64,000 nucleotides of DNA from an uncultured Alistipes sp. (GTDB taxonomy: Bacteria; Bacteroidota; Bacteroidia; Bacteroidales; Rikenellaceae). The stretch lies in assembly GCA_910584485.1 (NCBI GenBank), contig CAJUAV010000012.1:5618-69617 (forward strand), read 5' to 3'. The position numbers and the translations under genes were made by a program. Under the pieces are notes generated by a model. That model worked only from the letters and a program-made list of their open reading frames with translations. It was not told the origin of the DNA and made no database searches. Of the stretch, positions 7,748 to 16,608 are shown piece by piece. Position 1 is the first letter of the stretch; each line of letters begins with the position of its first letter.

Positions 7748-8694
7748 TCAGGCGGTTCTGGTGTTTCCGCATGAAGGTCGTTTTTTTGTAAATTGTACCG
7801 CCAGACAAGTGATGCCCATCGTATAGAGTGCACCCAAACCGATGGCTGTCGATATCCCGAGTGCTTTTCCTGAAGATTTAAAATAGAAATTCTGCAGTAA
7901 AATACAGAAAGTGTGCCCTATATATACCCAAAGTGTATATCTACCGTATGTCGCAAATCGCTCCAACATCGTCAGACGGCGGGAAAGGCCGAAAATAGAA
8001 AGAGTGACGATGATGCCGATCCCTGTCTGCACAATGAAAAGTGCGACATAACGTATGTGCACGTAGTGATAGGATGGGATATAAACAGGTAGAAATGTAC
8101 TGATTATGAATGAAATTACAATTGTTGATATGAATATGGGGGGGGGATTTTCGAAAGTACATTGACAAATCGTTGCTCGTGTCTGAACCAATATCCCAAT
8201 GTGAAACAAGGTAAAAAGGTAATGGTGCGATGAATCGCAAGCAGTCCTGTGTCAATGGATGCAGGAATAAAACCGATCAGCAGCGCCAGGCATATCGATC
8301 CGGCAAAAATACGTTCGGTGGATATGTTGTCATGCAGGAGATAGATTGCCCATCGCCAGTATATAAGGGCCAGTAAGTACCACATGGCAAATTGTGGTTT
8401 GAGGAGCAGCCACTGTGCAGTTGAAACGGGGCGATCTGTTGCCCATGACAGCAGGTTGAGACTCGTTCCTGCCAATAAGTATATGCAACCGAGCTTTAAG
8501 GTCCACATGAGCAGCTTTTTGAGGTCTGTATGTACGGAGGTCAGATAACCCGATAAAAAAATGAATACGGGCATGTGGAATGAGTAGATCAGTCGGGTAG
8601 GTAAGGCCGAATAGTTGGGTTCGTTGATGTGACCCAGAACCACCAGAAAAATCAATAGAAATTTCAGGCCGTCGATATTGGCGTCTCTGTGCAT
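7748..8694 (-). pseudogene. acyltransferase family 3 gene split at a C9 tract (phase-variation candidate)
   Basis: The ATG is at 8694. The first frame runs 192 residues and stops at 8116; the second frame carries the C-terminal 130 or so residues and ends at 7748. They join exactly at a run of nine C's on the coding strand (8138-8146). Ten C's (or seven) would restore one protein of about 315 residues. The N-terminal half has the DGLKFLLIFLVVLGH opening with the family histidine, FHMPVFIFLSGY, and multiple membrane helices typical of acyltransferase-3/OatA-like proteins that O-acylate surface sugars. GC content (about 40-45%) is far below that of the neighbours. A canonical promoter precedes it. 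It is either a slipped-strand ON/OFF gene or a simple frameshift. Confidence 0.8.
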
Positions 8695-8719
8695 AAAGTC
8701 TGTTTATATGATTGAATAG

Positions 8720-8752
8720 CAAAGGTACAAATAAGAGGGATCAATGCCAAAT
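8720..8752 (-). promoter_or_regulatory. acyltransferase promoter
   Basis: On the minus strand TTTGG (8748-8752) is followed by about 20 bases and TACCTTTG (8720-8727). The flanking bases up to about 8800 resemble a decayed copy of the 73-bp repeat (GTATTTTCGGCGTAGCC), so this promoter also lies at a repeat edge. Confidence 0.7.
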
Positions 8753-8848
8753 TTATTTGGATATTGTCGAGTAGGCGTATTTTCGGCGTAGCCGAAGATA
8801 TGACTTGTAGGAAAGATTGATAATGAATCCGTAAATATGTCCTTCAAT

Positions 8849-8881
8849 AAAAAAACGCCCGTCCTTCGGAAAGGACGGGCG
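8849..8881 (-). terminator. intrinsic terminator of the ackA-phosphotransacylase operon
   Basis: An eleven-pair stem (cgcccgtcctt / aaggacgggcg, 8856-8881) is followed, on the minus strand, by seven T's. Confidence 0.85.
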
Positions 8882-8903
8882 CTTCGTTTCGACGGGCAGG
8901 CCG

Positions 8904-9815
8904 CTACTTGGCCGAGAGGCAGGCCAGTGCGATCGAGTAGAGCTTGCTGCGGCTGCTGTCGCCGCGCGAGGTGAGCACGCACGGCTTGTTCGTGCCGACC
9001 ACCATCGCGGCCAGTTCGCCGTGGCAGAGGTGCGACGAAGCCTTGAAGAAGACGTTGCCCGATTCGAGGTTCGGGAAGAGGAGGCAGTCGGGTTCGCCGG
9101 CGATGGCCGAGCCCTTCACCTTCTTGTGCTCGGCGACCTCCTTGAAGAGGGCCACGTCGAGCGACAGCGGACCGTCCACGATGACGTTGCCCAGCTGGCC
9201 GCGGTCGCCCATCTTGGCGAGCAGCGCCCCTTCGGTCGACGAGGGAACGCTCGGCAGCACGAGCTCCGACGGAGCGATGCAGGCGATCTTCGGGGTCTTG
9301 ATGCCCAGCACGTTGGCCGTCTTGGCCAGGTAGCCGATCTGCTTCATCTTCTGCTTGAAGTCGGGCTGCGGGATCACGGCGATGTCCGAGACGATCAGCA
9401 GCTTTCCGTAGACGGGCATTTCGATCACCGAGACGTGGCTCAACACGCCCTTCGGCGGGAAGAGGCCCGCCTCCTTGTTGAGGATGCCGCGCATGTATTT
9501 GTCGGTCGATACCAGACCCTTCATCAGCACGTCGGCTTCGCCCTTGACGACGGCCTGCACGGCCAGCGCCACGCACTTCACGTCGCTCTTCTCGTCGACG
9601 ATCGTCAGCACGCCCGCGTCGATGCCGAGCTCGGCGCATACCTGCTCGATGACGGCCTTTTCACCGAAAACGATCGGTTCGACCAGTCCCTCCTTGTAGG
9701 CTTCGTAGACCGCCTCCAGCGTATGCGAATCCTGGCCGTAGGCGACGGCCAGCCGTTTGCGTCCTTTGGCACGCGCCTCGACGACGATATCCGAAAGATG
9801 TTGAATAGTACCCAT
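8904..9815 (-). CDS. phosphate acyltransferase (phosphate butyryl/acetyltransferase family)
   Basis: This 303-residue enzyme of the PTA/PTB family swaps CoA for phosphate on an acyl group. Its length fits the short phosphate butyryltransferase subgroup better than classical Pta (about 330 residues or more). Visible family segments are VLMKGLVSTDKYMR, VLSHVSVIEMP, VDGPLSLDVA and a nucleotide-fold glycine-rich C-terminus (VVGTNKPCVLTSRGD-S). The ATG at 9815 was chosen because upstream codons are low complexity. It lies 38 bases after ackA, so it probably forms the acetyl-CoA to acetyl-phosphate half of acetate production. Butyryl- or propionyl-CoA specificity cannot be excluded. Confidence 0.8.
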   Translation of the reverse strand: MGTIQHLSDIVVEARAKGRKRLAVAYGQDSHTLEAVYEAYKEGLVEPIVFGEKAVIEQVCAELGIDAGVLTIVDEKSDVKCVALAVQAVVKGEADVLMKGLVSTDKYMRGILNKEAGLFPPKGVLSHVSVIEMPVYGKLLIVSDIAVIPQPDFKQKMKQIGYLAKTANVLGIKTPKIACIAPSELVLPSVPSSTEGALLAKMGDRGQLGNVIVDGPLSLDVALFKEVAEHKKVKGSAIAGEPDCLLFPNLESGNVFFKASSHLCHGELAAMVVGTNKPCVLTSRGDSSRSKLYSIALACLSAK

Positions 9816-9853
9816 GGTGGTTGAATCTTTTTGGTAGTTGTATGTGGTTTCCG

Positions 9854-11056
9854 TTATTTGACCAGGTTGTAGGTGTCGGTGGCGATCATCAGCTCCTCGT
9901 CGGTGGCGATCACGGCTACCTTGACCTTCGAGTCGGCGGTCGAGATGATCTTGTCCACGCCGCGCACGCCCTCGTTCTGTGCCGCGTCGAAGCGTACGCC
10001 CATGAATTCGAGCCCTTCGCAGACCCACTGGCGCATTTCGGACGAGTTCTCGCCGACGCCGCCCGTGAAGACGATCAGATCCAGCCCGCCCATTTCGGCC
10101 GCGTAGGAGCCGATGAACTTCTTGATGCGGCTGTAGTACATGTCGCGGGCGAGGATCGCGCGTTCGTTGCCGGCGTGGTAGGCGGCGTCGATGTCGCGCA
10201 TGTCGCTCGAAATGCCCGAGATGCCCTGCACGCCCGATTTCTTGTTCATCATCGTGTCGAGTTCGGCGAAGCTCATCCCCTCCTTCGCGCCGATGAAGGT
10301 GATGGCGCTGGCATCCACCGAGCCGCAGCGCGTACCCATCACCAGACCGTCGAGCGGCGAGAAGCCCATCGACGTGTCGAACGACTTGCCGTTCAGTACG
10401 GCCGTCACCGAGCCGCCGTTGCCGATGTGGCAGGTGACGATCTTCGAGTCGGCGAGGTCGATGCCTGCGAGGGCGGCACCCGTGCGGGCGACGTACTTGT
10501 GGCTCGTACCGTGGAAGCCGTATTTGCGGACGCGGTATTTCTCGTAGTAGGCGTAGGGGAGGGCGAACATGTAGTTCGTGGCGGGGATCGTCTGGTGGAA
10601 CGAGGTGTCGAAGACGGTCACCTGCGGCACGCCGGGCAGCACCTGGTCGATCGCCTCGATGCCCTGCAGCGATGCGGGGTTGTGCAGCGGTGCGATCTGG
10701 CAGAGCGAAGCGATCTTGCGCTTCACCTCCTCGTCGACGAGGCAGCTTACGGGGAAGAACTCGCCGCCATGGGCGACGCGGTGGCCGACGGCCTTCACCT
10801 CGTCGAGCGAGGCGATGACGCCGTGCTCGGGATGCGTCAGGGCCTCCATGACGAGCGTGATGCCCGTCGTGTGGTCGGGAATCGGGCGGTGCAGTTCGAA
10901 TTTCTCCTTGCCGACGGGTTTGTGCGTGAGGTCGCCCTCCGTCAGACCGATGCGCTCGACCAAACCTTTGGCGAGCAGCTTGCTCGATGCGTCCTGCATG
11001 TCGATCACCTGATACTTGATCGACGAGCTGCCGCAGTTCAATACTAAAATAACCAT
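9854..11056 (-). CDS. ackA: acetate kinase
   Basis: This 400-residue ASKHA kinase makes acetate and ATP from acetyl-phosphate and ADP. The motifs are those of AckA rather than the shorter butyrate kinase: NCGSSSIKY at residues 7-15, VFDTSFHQTIP with the catalytic aspartate, GFHGTSHKYV, CHIGNGGS, GTRCGSVD and FTGGVGENS near the C-terminus. It is first in a two-gene minus-strand operon with the phosphotransacylase. I see no clear promoter in the 300 bases upstream. Together the pair gives substrate-level ATP during fermentation. Confidence 0.95.
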   Translation of the reverse strand: MVILVLNCGSSSIKYQVIDMQDASSKLLAKGLVERIGLTEGDLTHKPVGKEKFELHRPIPDHTTGITLVMEALTHPEHGVIASLDEVKAVGHRVAHGGEFFPVSCLVDEEVKRKIASLCQIAPLHNPASLQGIEAIDQVLPGVPQVTVFDTSFHQTIPATNYMFALPYAYYEKYRVRKYGFHGTSHKYVARTGAALAGIDLADSKIVTCHIGNGGSVTAVLNGKSFDTSMGFSPLDGLVMGTRCGSVDASAITFIGAKEGMSFAELDTMMNKKSGVQGISGISSDMRDIDAAYHAGNERAILARDMYYSRIKKFIGSYAAEMGGLDLIVFTGGVGENSSEMRQWVCEGLEFMGVRFDAAQNEGVRGVDKIISTADSKVKVAVIATDEELMIATDTYNLVK

Positions 11057-11358
11057 CTGTTTATGTGTTTGTTTTTTTGGTTGTCCGTATGTCGGCGGGC
11101 GGCTTTCGACCGCCCCCTCTGCCGATGATCGTTCGGTTGCCGTTTCGACGCTCGGCCGCCGATGGGGTGTCCCCTGCGGCAGCCTGCCGTCTGTTCGCTT
11201 GACGGGCGACTTCCGACGGATGCGGTCCCCCCTGCCGGCCTGTTTGCCGCTCGCGGGCCTTCTTTTCGCTGTTCGTTCGGCTGCGGAGCATCCGACTGAA
11301 CGACCTGCCCGTTGGGAAGCCTGCCGCTTTTCCGACAGCCCTCCGCCGTCGGGCGTTT
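11057..11358. other. gene-free gap
   Basis: This is a GC-rich stretch between crcB and ackA on the minus strand. No credible frame, promoter box or copy of the modular repeat was seen, apart from a short cggcgggcggc/gaccgcc hairpin near 11093-11113. Confidence 0.5.
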
Positions 11359-11721
11359 TCAGCCGCCGATCTTCGAGCCGATCCACAGCCCTGCCGCCGT
11401 GGCGAGCAGGCACGATGCGACGCTGCCCGCCGCGTAGAGCGCCGCCGTGCCGCAGGCTCCCTTTTGCAGCAGCGCCACCGTGTCGGCCGAGAAGGTCGAG
11501 AAGGTGGTGAATCCGCCGCAGAAGCCGACGACGAGGAGCATCCGGAGCGCTCCGCCGTCGAGGCAGGCGATGCAGAGGCCGATGAGCAGCGATCCGACGA
11601 CGTTGACCGCGAACGTTCCCTGCGGGAACGCGCCGCCGCCCGACAGGCACGAGCCGAGCAGGTAGCGGCAGATGCTTCCCGCACCGCCGCCGAGGCCGAT
11701 GAGCAGTAAATCGCGAATCAT
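11359..11721 (-). CDS. crcB: fluoride efflux channel Fluc/CrcB
   Basis: This 120-residue inner-membrane protein has four predicted helices and forms dual-topology dimers that export fluoride. The family signatures are all present: GGGAGSICRY near residue 11, GTFAVNVVGS (about 40-49, pore asparagine) and GFCGGFTTFSTF (about 67-78, phenylalanine box and sodium-binding turn). The start at 11721 lies only a few bases downstream of the -7 box, so the message is nearly leaderless. That leaves no room for a fluoride riboswitch. It is a single gene; subunits of this length normally homodimerise. Confidence 0.93.
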   Translation of the reverse strand: MIRDLLLIGLGGGAGSICRYLLGSCLSGGGAFPQGTFAVNVVGSLLIGLCIACLDGGALRMLLVVGFCGGFTTFSTFSADTVALLQKGACGTAALYAAGSVASCLLATAAGLWIGSKIGG

Positions 11722-11725
11722 CCCT

Positions 11726-11757
11726 TAAAGGTAGGCATTTTTCGCCACCCCCGCAAA
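11726..11757 (-). promoter_or_regulatory. crcB promoter
   Basis: Minus-strand TTTG (11754-11757), a 20-base spacer, then TACCTTTA (11726-11733) just upstream of the ATG at 11721. Confidence 0.65.
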
Positions 11758-11796
11758 TTTAGCCGCGAAAAAAACGCGAAGCGGGGCGGCCGTCTC

Positions 11797-11831
11797 AAAA
11801 ACAGGGAGCGCCCTCATCGCTGAAGGCGCTC
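11797..11831 (-). terminator. intrinsic terminator after META lipoprotein
   Basis: The stem gagcgcc/ggcgctc (11806-11831) is followed by a short spacer and five T's on the minus strand. Confidence 0.7.
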
Positions 11832-11855
11832 GCCGATCGAGGGGCTGTCGTCCGC

Positions 11856-12311
11856 TTACTCTTCCGACGGGGTTTCGGTCTGGGCGGCGGGGCGGGGCTG
11901 GAAGATCGCAGCCAGGTCGCCGTTCGAGAAGAGCATCAGCATCTCGCCGTCCATGTCGTAGTGGGTCGTCGAGGCGAGGGCGTCGAAATAGGCCTGCTCG
12001 CCCTGGTCGTCGGGGCACATCATGCGGGTCGAGGCGAGCTGGCCGAAGGTCAGCGCGCGCTCCTCGCCCAGCGTGTAGGAGCCCATGAAACGGTTGCAGC
12101 TGCCGCAGCCGTAGGCGCGGTTCTCCTCGTCGGTCAACGTGAGCGTGAAGGCGTCGTCGACGGGTTGGATCGTGCGGCCGCCGAGCTGTACGAGCTGCCA
12201 TTCGGTGCCGACCAGCGGCTTTTGGTTCTTGCGCAGGGCGCGGCAGTTGCAGCAGCCGACGATGACGGCGGCCAGAGCTGCGAAGGAGCAGAGACGATAG
12301 AAAAATTTCAT
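11856..12311 (-). CDS. META/HslJ-domain lipoprotein
   Basis: This 151-residue protein has a lipoprotein signal peptide ending at the VGC lipobox (about residues 17-19); the ATG at 12311 gives the natural signal length. After the signal come GTEWQLVQLGG (the W-x-L opening of META domains), YGCGSCNRFMGSY, and STRMMC followed by an acidic stretch. That matches the META domain found in heat-shock protein HslJ and many secreted Bacteroidales proteins. It should sit in the outer or inner membrane facing the periplasm. META domains are tied to stress or copper/novobiocin tolerance in other bacteria; here the role is unknown. Confidence 0.82.
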   Translation of the reverse strand: MKFFYRLCSFAALAAVIVGCCNCRALRKNQKPLVGTEWQLVQLGGRTIQPVDDAFTLTLTDEENRAYGCGSCNRFMGSYTLGEERALTFGQLASTRMMCPDDQGEQAYFDALASTTHYDMDGEMLMLFSNGDLAAIFQPRPAAQTETPSEE

Positions 12312-12671
12312 AAAATTTCGTGGTTTGTTTGCGTGCAAAGATAACGAATATATTTGTATCTTTGATCTCGTCGGAGCGACTTTGCCCGTGCGGAATGCAA
12401 AATCATTCGTTTTCGTCGCCCTGTTCCGGCCTCGTCACGGCCCGAATCGCAGCGGTACGGTGCGCTCGGCTGCCCGAAAAGGTCCGTTGCGCACTGCGAA
12501 CGGATCGCTGTCGGAACGCTGGCCGAAGATAGGTCGGCGGATGTTTGCTTCTGTGCCCGACTTTTCGTACCTTTGACTGCCTCAAGGCTGCTCGCGCCGT
12601 TTCGGCGGTGCACTTATTATTTATATAAAAGAAACGGTCCCGTCCGACGGGGCCGACCATGTTCGTTGCAT
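12312..12671. other. gap with promoters on both strands
   Basis: There is no gene in this 360-base gap. A minus-strand TATCTTTG (12336-12343) precedes the META lipoprotein, a plus-strand TATCTTTG lies at 12357-12364, and the RidA promoter is at 12544-12575. The plus-strand box at 12357 has no clear target other than a long leader for the RidA gene. Confidence 0.5.
12544..12575 (+). promoter_or_regulatory. promoter of RidA-family gene
   Basis: TTTG at 12544-12547, a 20-base spacer, then TACCTTTG at 12568-12575. The leader to the ATG at 12672 would be about 90 bases. Confidence 0.65.
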
Positions 12672-13046
12672 ATGAAAAAGATCATCGCTTCGCCCGCGGC
12701 GCCGAAGGCCGTGGGTCCCTATTCGCAAGCCGTCGAGGTCGGCGGCACGCTCTACGTCTCGGGTCAGCTGCCCGTCGACGGCGCCACGGGCACGATGCCC
12801 GCATCGATCGAGGAGCAGACACGCCAGTCGCTCGACAACCTCGGCCACATCCTCCGCGAGGCGGGCATGGACTACGCGAACGTGGTGAAAACCACCGTGC
12901 TGCTCGACTCGATCGCCGATTTCGCGGCCATGAATGCCGTCTATGCGGGCTATTTTACCGAAGGGATGCCCGCCCGCGTCTGCTTCGAGGTGGCCAAGCT
13001 GCCGATGGGCGCCAAGGTCGAGATCGACGCCGTGGCGGTCAAATAA
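12672..13046 (+). CDS. ridA: RidA-family deaminase
   Basis: This 124-residue protein is typical in length for the YjgF/YER057c/UK114 family, trimeric enzymes that hydrolyse reactive enamine/imine intermediates from PLP enzymes. Signature segments are APKAVGPYSQAV near the N-terminus, LYVSGQLPVD, a long helix with NVVKTTVLLDSIADFAAMNAVY, and the C-terminal PARVCFEVAKLPMGAKVEIDAVA, with the catalytic arginine in PAR and the metabolite-binding glutamate in VEIDA. The ATG at 12672 begins the conserved MKKII start. It is a single-gene unit; its end abuts a 680-base gap. Confidence 0.93.
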   Translation: MKKIIASPAAPKAVGPYSQAVEVGGTLYVSGQLPVDGATGTMPASIEEQTRQSLDNLGHILREAGMDYANVVKTTVLLDSIADFAAMNAVYAGYFTEGMPARVCFEVAKLPMGAKVEIDAVAVK

Positions 13047-13729
13047 CCCAGCGCCCCGCTGCGGCATCCGCCGCTGATTGCGTCCGCTGCGGCTTGCGGC
13101 GGGGAGACTCGCCGCGCTGTCGGTCGGGGTGTCTGGCTTGCTGCCCGTTGCCGCATCCGTCGGCCCCGGCCGCCAACAAGCCTGCCGCCCCTGCTGCAAT
13201 GCTCGCAGCCTCTGCCGCCAAAAAGCCCGTCGCCTTTGTCGCAGTGCCTGGCGTCTTTTGCTGCAACGCCCGTCGCCTCTGCTGCGAAGTCCGCAGCCGC
13301 GATCCGTCGGGCCGAGCCTGTCGGTCTGTCCGTTGCGATGCAGGGTCGTGCTGCGATGCCGGGTCGTTCGCTGCGATGCCGGACCGTCCGTTGCAAGGCC
13401 GGTGGGAGCACTCGCCGCAGGACCAGCCGCTGCATCCGCCTGTTGCCGTCCCGTCTGCCGCCGCAAATACCTGCCGCAGCCGTGCCGCCGCGTCGAAGCG
13501 CTTCGGTTCGGTCTGCGGCGTGCGAAAAGGCTCCGATGCGTCGCCGTCGAGCCTGTTTTCGCGGTGCGGCGCGGTCGGAGGCCCGTTCGGTACGGGAAAT
13601 GTCCCGCGGTCGGCGGCGATCGATCGGCGGGTGTTGGCAATTTGTGCATAACTTGCCCGACCGCGAGGCGGTTTTTTCGCGGAAAAAAGAGAATTTTGTA
13701 CACGAGAAAGAAGGAATAAAACGGAAATC
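13047..13729. other. gene-free, C- and CTG-rich gap before nrdJ
   Basis: This 683-base stretch is rich in degenerate CTGC/CGATGC words, for example several near-copies of GCTGCGATGCCGGGTCGTTC around 13350-13390. Frames that cross it give only Arg/Ala/Cys-rich low-complexity sequence on both strands, so I call no gene. The last 100 bases are less GC-rich and should hold the nrdJ promoter, but no box is convincing. A small inverted repeat (ccgcga/tcgcgg) lies near 13661-13682. Confidence 0.5.
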
Positions 13730-16273
13730 ATGAAATCTACTGAACCGAAAAAGGTTGACTACAACGAGGCTGTCGCCGAGTCGAAGCGCTATTTCGACGG
13801 CGACGACCTGGCCGCGACGGTCTGGGTGAGCAAATACGCCCTCAAGGATTCGTTCGGCAATATCTACGAGCGCTCGCCGCGCGAGATGCACGAGCGCATC
13901 GCCGACGAGATCGCCCGCATCGAGCGCAAATACCCCTCGCCCCTTTCGCGCGAGGAGCTCTTCGAATTGCTCGATCATTTCCGTTACGTCATTCCGCAGG
14001 GCGGTCCCATGACGGGCATCGGCAACAATTTCCAGGTGGCGTCGCTTTCGAACTGCTTCGTCATCGGCCACCGCCATCCCGCCGACTCCTACGGCGGCAT
14101 CTTCCGCATGGACGAGGAGCAGGTGCAGCTCATGAAGCGCCGTGGCGGCGTGGGCCATGACCTGTCGCACATCCGCCCGACGGGGAGCCCCGTGCTCAAC
14201 TCGGCCCTCACCTCGACGGGTATCGTCCCCTTCATGGAGCGCTACTCGAACTCGACGCGCGAGGTGGCGCAGGACGGCCGCCGCGGAGCGCTGATGCTCT
14301 CGCTCTCGATCAAGCACCCCGATGCCGAACGCTTCATCGACGCCAAGGTCGACACGGGCAAGGTGACGGGCGCCAACGTCTCGATCAAGATCGACGACGC
14401 CTTCATGGAGGCCGTCGCCGCAGGCCGCAAATACCGCCAGCAGTTCCCGATCGATGCCGAGCAGCCGAAATACGAACAGTCGATCGATGCCCGCAGCCTG
14501 TGGAAGAAGATCATCCACAACGCCTGGAAATCGGCCGAGCCCGGGGTGCTCTTCTGGGATACGATCCTGCGCGAGAGCGTCCCCGACTGCTATGCCGACG
14601 AGGGTTTCCGTACGGTTTCGACGAATCCCTGCGGTGAAATTCCGCTCTGCCCCTACGATTCGTGCCGCCTGCTGGCGCTGAATCTGTTGAGCTACGTCGA
14701 TCGTCCCTTCACGCCCGAGGCGGCGTTCAATTTCGACCGTTTCAAGGAGCACGTCCACAAGGCGATGCACATGATGGACGACATCATCGACCTCGAACTG
14801 GAGAAGGTGGAGCTCATCATCGAGAAGATCGCCGCCGATCCCGAGGACGAGGATGTGCGCCGCGTCGAGCTCGAGCTGTGGCAGAAGATCCGCACGATGG
14901 CCCTCAAGGGACGCCGCACGGGACTCGGCATCACGGCCGAGGGCGACATGCTGGCGGCGCTCGGGCTGCGCTACGGCTCTGACGAGGCGATCGATTTCGC
15001 CGTGCAAGTGCAGCGCACGCTGGCTGTGGAGGCCTACCGCGCCTCGGTGCGGATGGCTGCCGAGCGCGGTCCGTTCGAGGTCTACGACGCCGCCAAGGAG
15101 GCGCAGAACCCGATGATCGCCCGCATCCGCGAGGCCGATCCCGCCCTCTACGAGGAGATGGTGAAGGTGGGCCGCCGCAACATCGCCATGCTGACGATCG
15201 CCCCCACGGGGACCACGTCGCTCATGTCGCAGACCACCTCGGGCATCGAGCCCGTCTTCCGCACGGTCTATAAGCGCCGCCGCAAGGTCAATCCGTCGGA
15301 CAAGGACACGCACGTCGACTACACGGACGAGACGGGCGAAAAGTTCCAGGAGTACAACGTCTACCACCACAATTTCGTCAAGTGGCTGGAGGCGAACGGA
15401 TACGACACCTCGAAGCTGGAGACGATCTCCGACGAGGAGCTCGAACGGTGGGTGGCGGCATCGCCCTACCACGGCGCCACGGCCAACGACATCGACTGGG
15501 TGGCGAAGGTGAAGATGCAGGGTGCGATCCAGAAATGGGTCGATCACTCGATTTCGGTGACGGTCAACCTGCCGAACGACGTTTCGGAGTCGCTCGTGGC
15601 GGATGTCTACCGCACGGCGTGGGAGAGCGGCTGCAAGGGGGTGACGGTCTATCGCGACGGCTGCCGCGACGGCGTGCTGCTCGACAAGAAGTCGTCGAAG
15701 AAGAAGAGCGCCTGCGAGACCTACCCGGGCATCGTGCCGCAGCGCCCGCGCTCGATTCAGGCCGACATCGTCCGCTTCAAGAACGGTCAGGAGGACTGGA
15801 TCGCCTTCGTCGGCCTGCACGAGGGGCGTCCCTACGAGGTCTTCACGGGTAAGATCGAGGAGGATGCGATGTACATTCCGCGCAAGATCACCAAGGGCTA
15901 TATCATTAAGGTGCGCGAGGAGGACGGCTCGAAGCGTTACGATTTCCAATATAAGGACCGCTACGGCTATACGAACACGATCGGCGGCATTTCGCGCCTC
16001 TTCGACGAGGAGTTCTGGAACTACGCCAAGCTCATTTCGGGCGTGCTGCGCTACGGCATGCCGATCGAAAAGGCGGTTTCGCTCATCGAGTCGCTGCAGC
16101 TCGACAGCGAGTCGATCAACACCTGGAAGACGGGCGTATGCCGCGCCCTGAAGCAGTACATCGTCGACGGCACCAAGTCGAAGGGCAAGTGCCCGAGCTG
16201 CGGCCAGGAGAACATGGCCTATCAGAACGGCTGCCTGACCTGCATGTCGTGCGGCTATTCGAAGTGCGGCTGA
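13730..16273 (+). CDS. nrdJ: adenosylcobalamin-dependent (class II) ribonucleotide reductase
   Basis: This 847-residue enzyme reduces ribonucleotides to deoxyribonucleotides with adenosylcobalamin as radical generator. The first redox cysteine is in SNCFVIG (C109). The catalytic triad is in N299-P-C301-G-E303 (NPCGEIPL). The second half carries TGTTSLMSQTTSGIEP, typical of the phosphate-binding loop. The C-terminus ends in a zinc-ribbon-like CPSCGQEN...CLTCMSCGYSKCG, giving both metal and redox-relay cysteines. It works with or without oxygen as long as B12 is available. The start follows AAGGAATAAAACGG. No cobalamin riboswitch was seen upstream. A terminator lies 16 bases after the stop. Confidence 0.95.
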   Translation: MKSTEPKKVDYNEAVAESKRYFDGDDLAATVWVSKYALKDSFGNIYERSPREMHERIADEIARIERKYPSPLSREELFELLDHFRYVIPQGGPMTGIGNNFQVASLSNCFVIGHRHPADSYGGIFRMDEEQVQLMKRRGGVGHDLSHIRPTGSPVLNSALTSTGIVPFMERYSNSTREVAQDGRRGALMLSLSIKHPDAERFIDAKVDTGKVTGANVSIKIDDAFMEAVAAGRKYRQQFPIDAEQPKYEQSIDARSLWKKIIHNAWKSAEPGVLFWDTILRESVPDCYADEGFRTVSTNPCGEIPLCPYDSCRLLALNLLSYVDRPFTPEAAFNFDRFKEHVHKAMHMMDDIIDLELEKVELIIEKIAADPEDEDVRRVELELWQKIRTMALKGRRTGLGITAEGDMLAALGLRYGSDEAIDFAVQVQRTLAVEAYRASVRMAAERGPFEVYDAAKEAQNPMIARIREADPALYEEMVKVGRRNIAMLTIAPTGTTSLMSQTTSGIEPVFRTVYKRRRKVNPSDKDTHVDYTDETGEKFQEYNVYHHNFVKWLEANGYDTSKLETISDEELERWVAASPYHGATANDIDWVAKVKMQGAIQKWVDHSISVTVNLPNDVSESLVADVYRTAWESGCKGVTVYRDGCRDGVLLDKKSSKKKSACETYPGIVPQRPRSIQADIVRFKNGQEDWIAFVGLHEGRPYEVFTGKIEEDAMYIPRKITKGYIIKVREEDGSKRYDFQYKDRYGYTNTIGGISRLFDEEFWNYAKLISGVLRYGMPIEKAVSLIESLQLDSESINTWKTGVCRALKQYIVDGTKSKGKCPSCGQENMAYQNGCLTCMSCGYSKCG

Positions 16274-16289
16274 CGTACCGAACGATCCC

Positions 16290-16333
16290 GACGGACGGCG
16301 GAGCTCCTCGCGGGCCCGCCCCGTCTTTTTTTT
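16290..16333 (+). terminator. nrdJ terminator
   Basis: The stem has two parts (gacgg/ccgtc outer, ggcgg/ccgcc inner, two-base bulge) and is followed by eight T's. Confidence 0.75.
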
Positions 16334-16513
16334 GCCGCGGCGATCGCTTTTTCGCCCGAAAAGGTCGTTTTGGTAACAAATATGCAGGAAAGTCGGTGCG
16401 GTGCTCCGTCGCGTCGGCGCGAATATCGTTATCGCGAAACTCCGCGAGGGTTTCGAATGCGGTTCGGAGGGCATTTTTTTGAACGAACATGTGGCAAATT
16501 AAAAAAAAAGATT

Positions 16514-16521
16514 TATCTTTG
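16514..16521 (+). promoter_or_regulatory. -7 box of the OmpA-family gene
   Basis: A perfect TATCTTTG lies in an A-rich tract, giving a leader of about 80 bases. The -33 region is weak. The gap 16334-16513 holds nothing else recognisable. Confidence 0.6.
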
Positions 16522-16608
16522 CGGGTGAGAATGTGTATGAAATTCGAAGGTTGGGTCAATGACTTTTGAATAAAACAGAAAACAATTACAGTCAAATTCA
16601 ATTAGCGT

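Noticed and set aside
11722..11796. Fluoride riboswitch before crcB
   Set aside because: The -7 box is a few bases from the ATG, so the transcript is nearly leaderless.
12950..16474. 1174-codon open frame on the minus strand opposite nrdJ
   Set aside because: It is the antisense shadow of a GC-rich gene; the plus strand encodes a complete class II ribonucleotide reductase.
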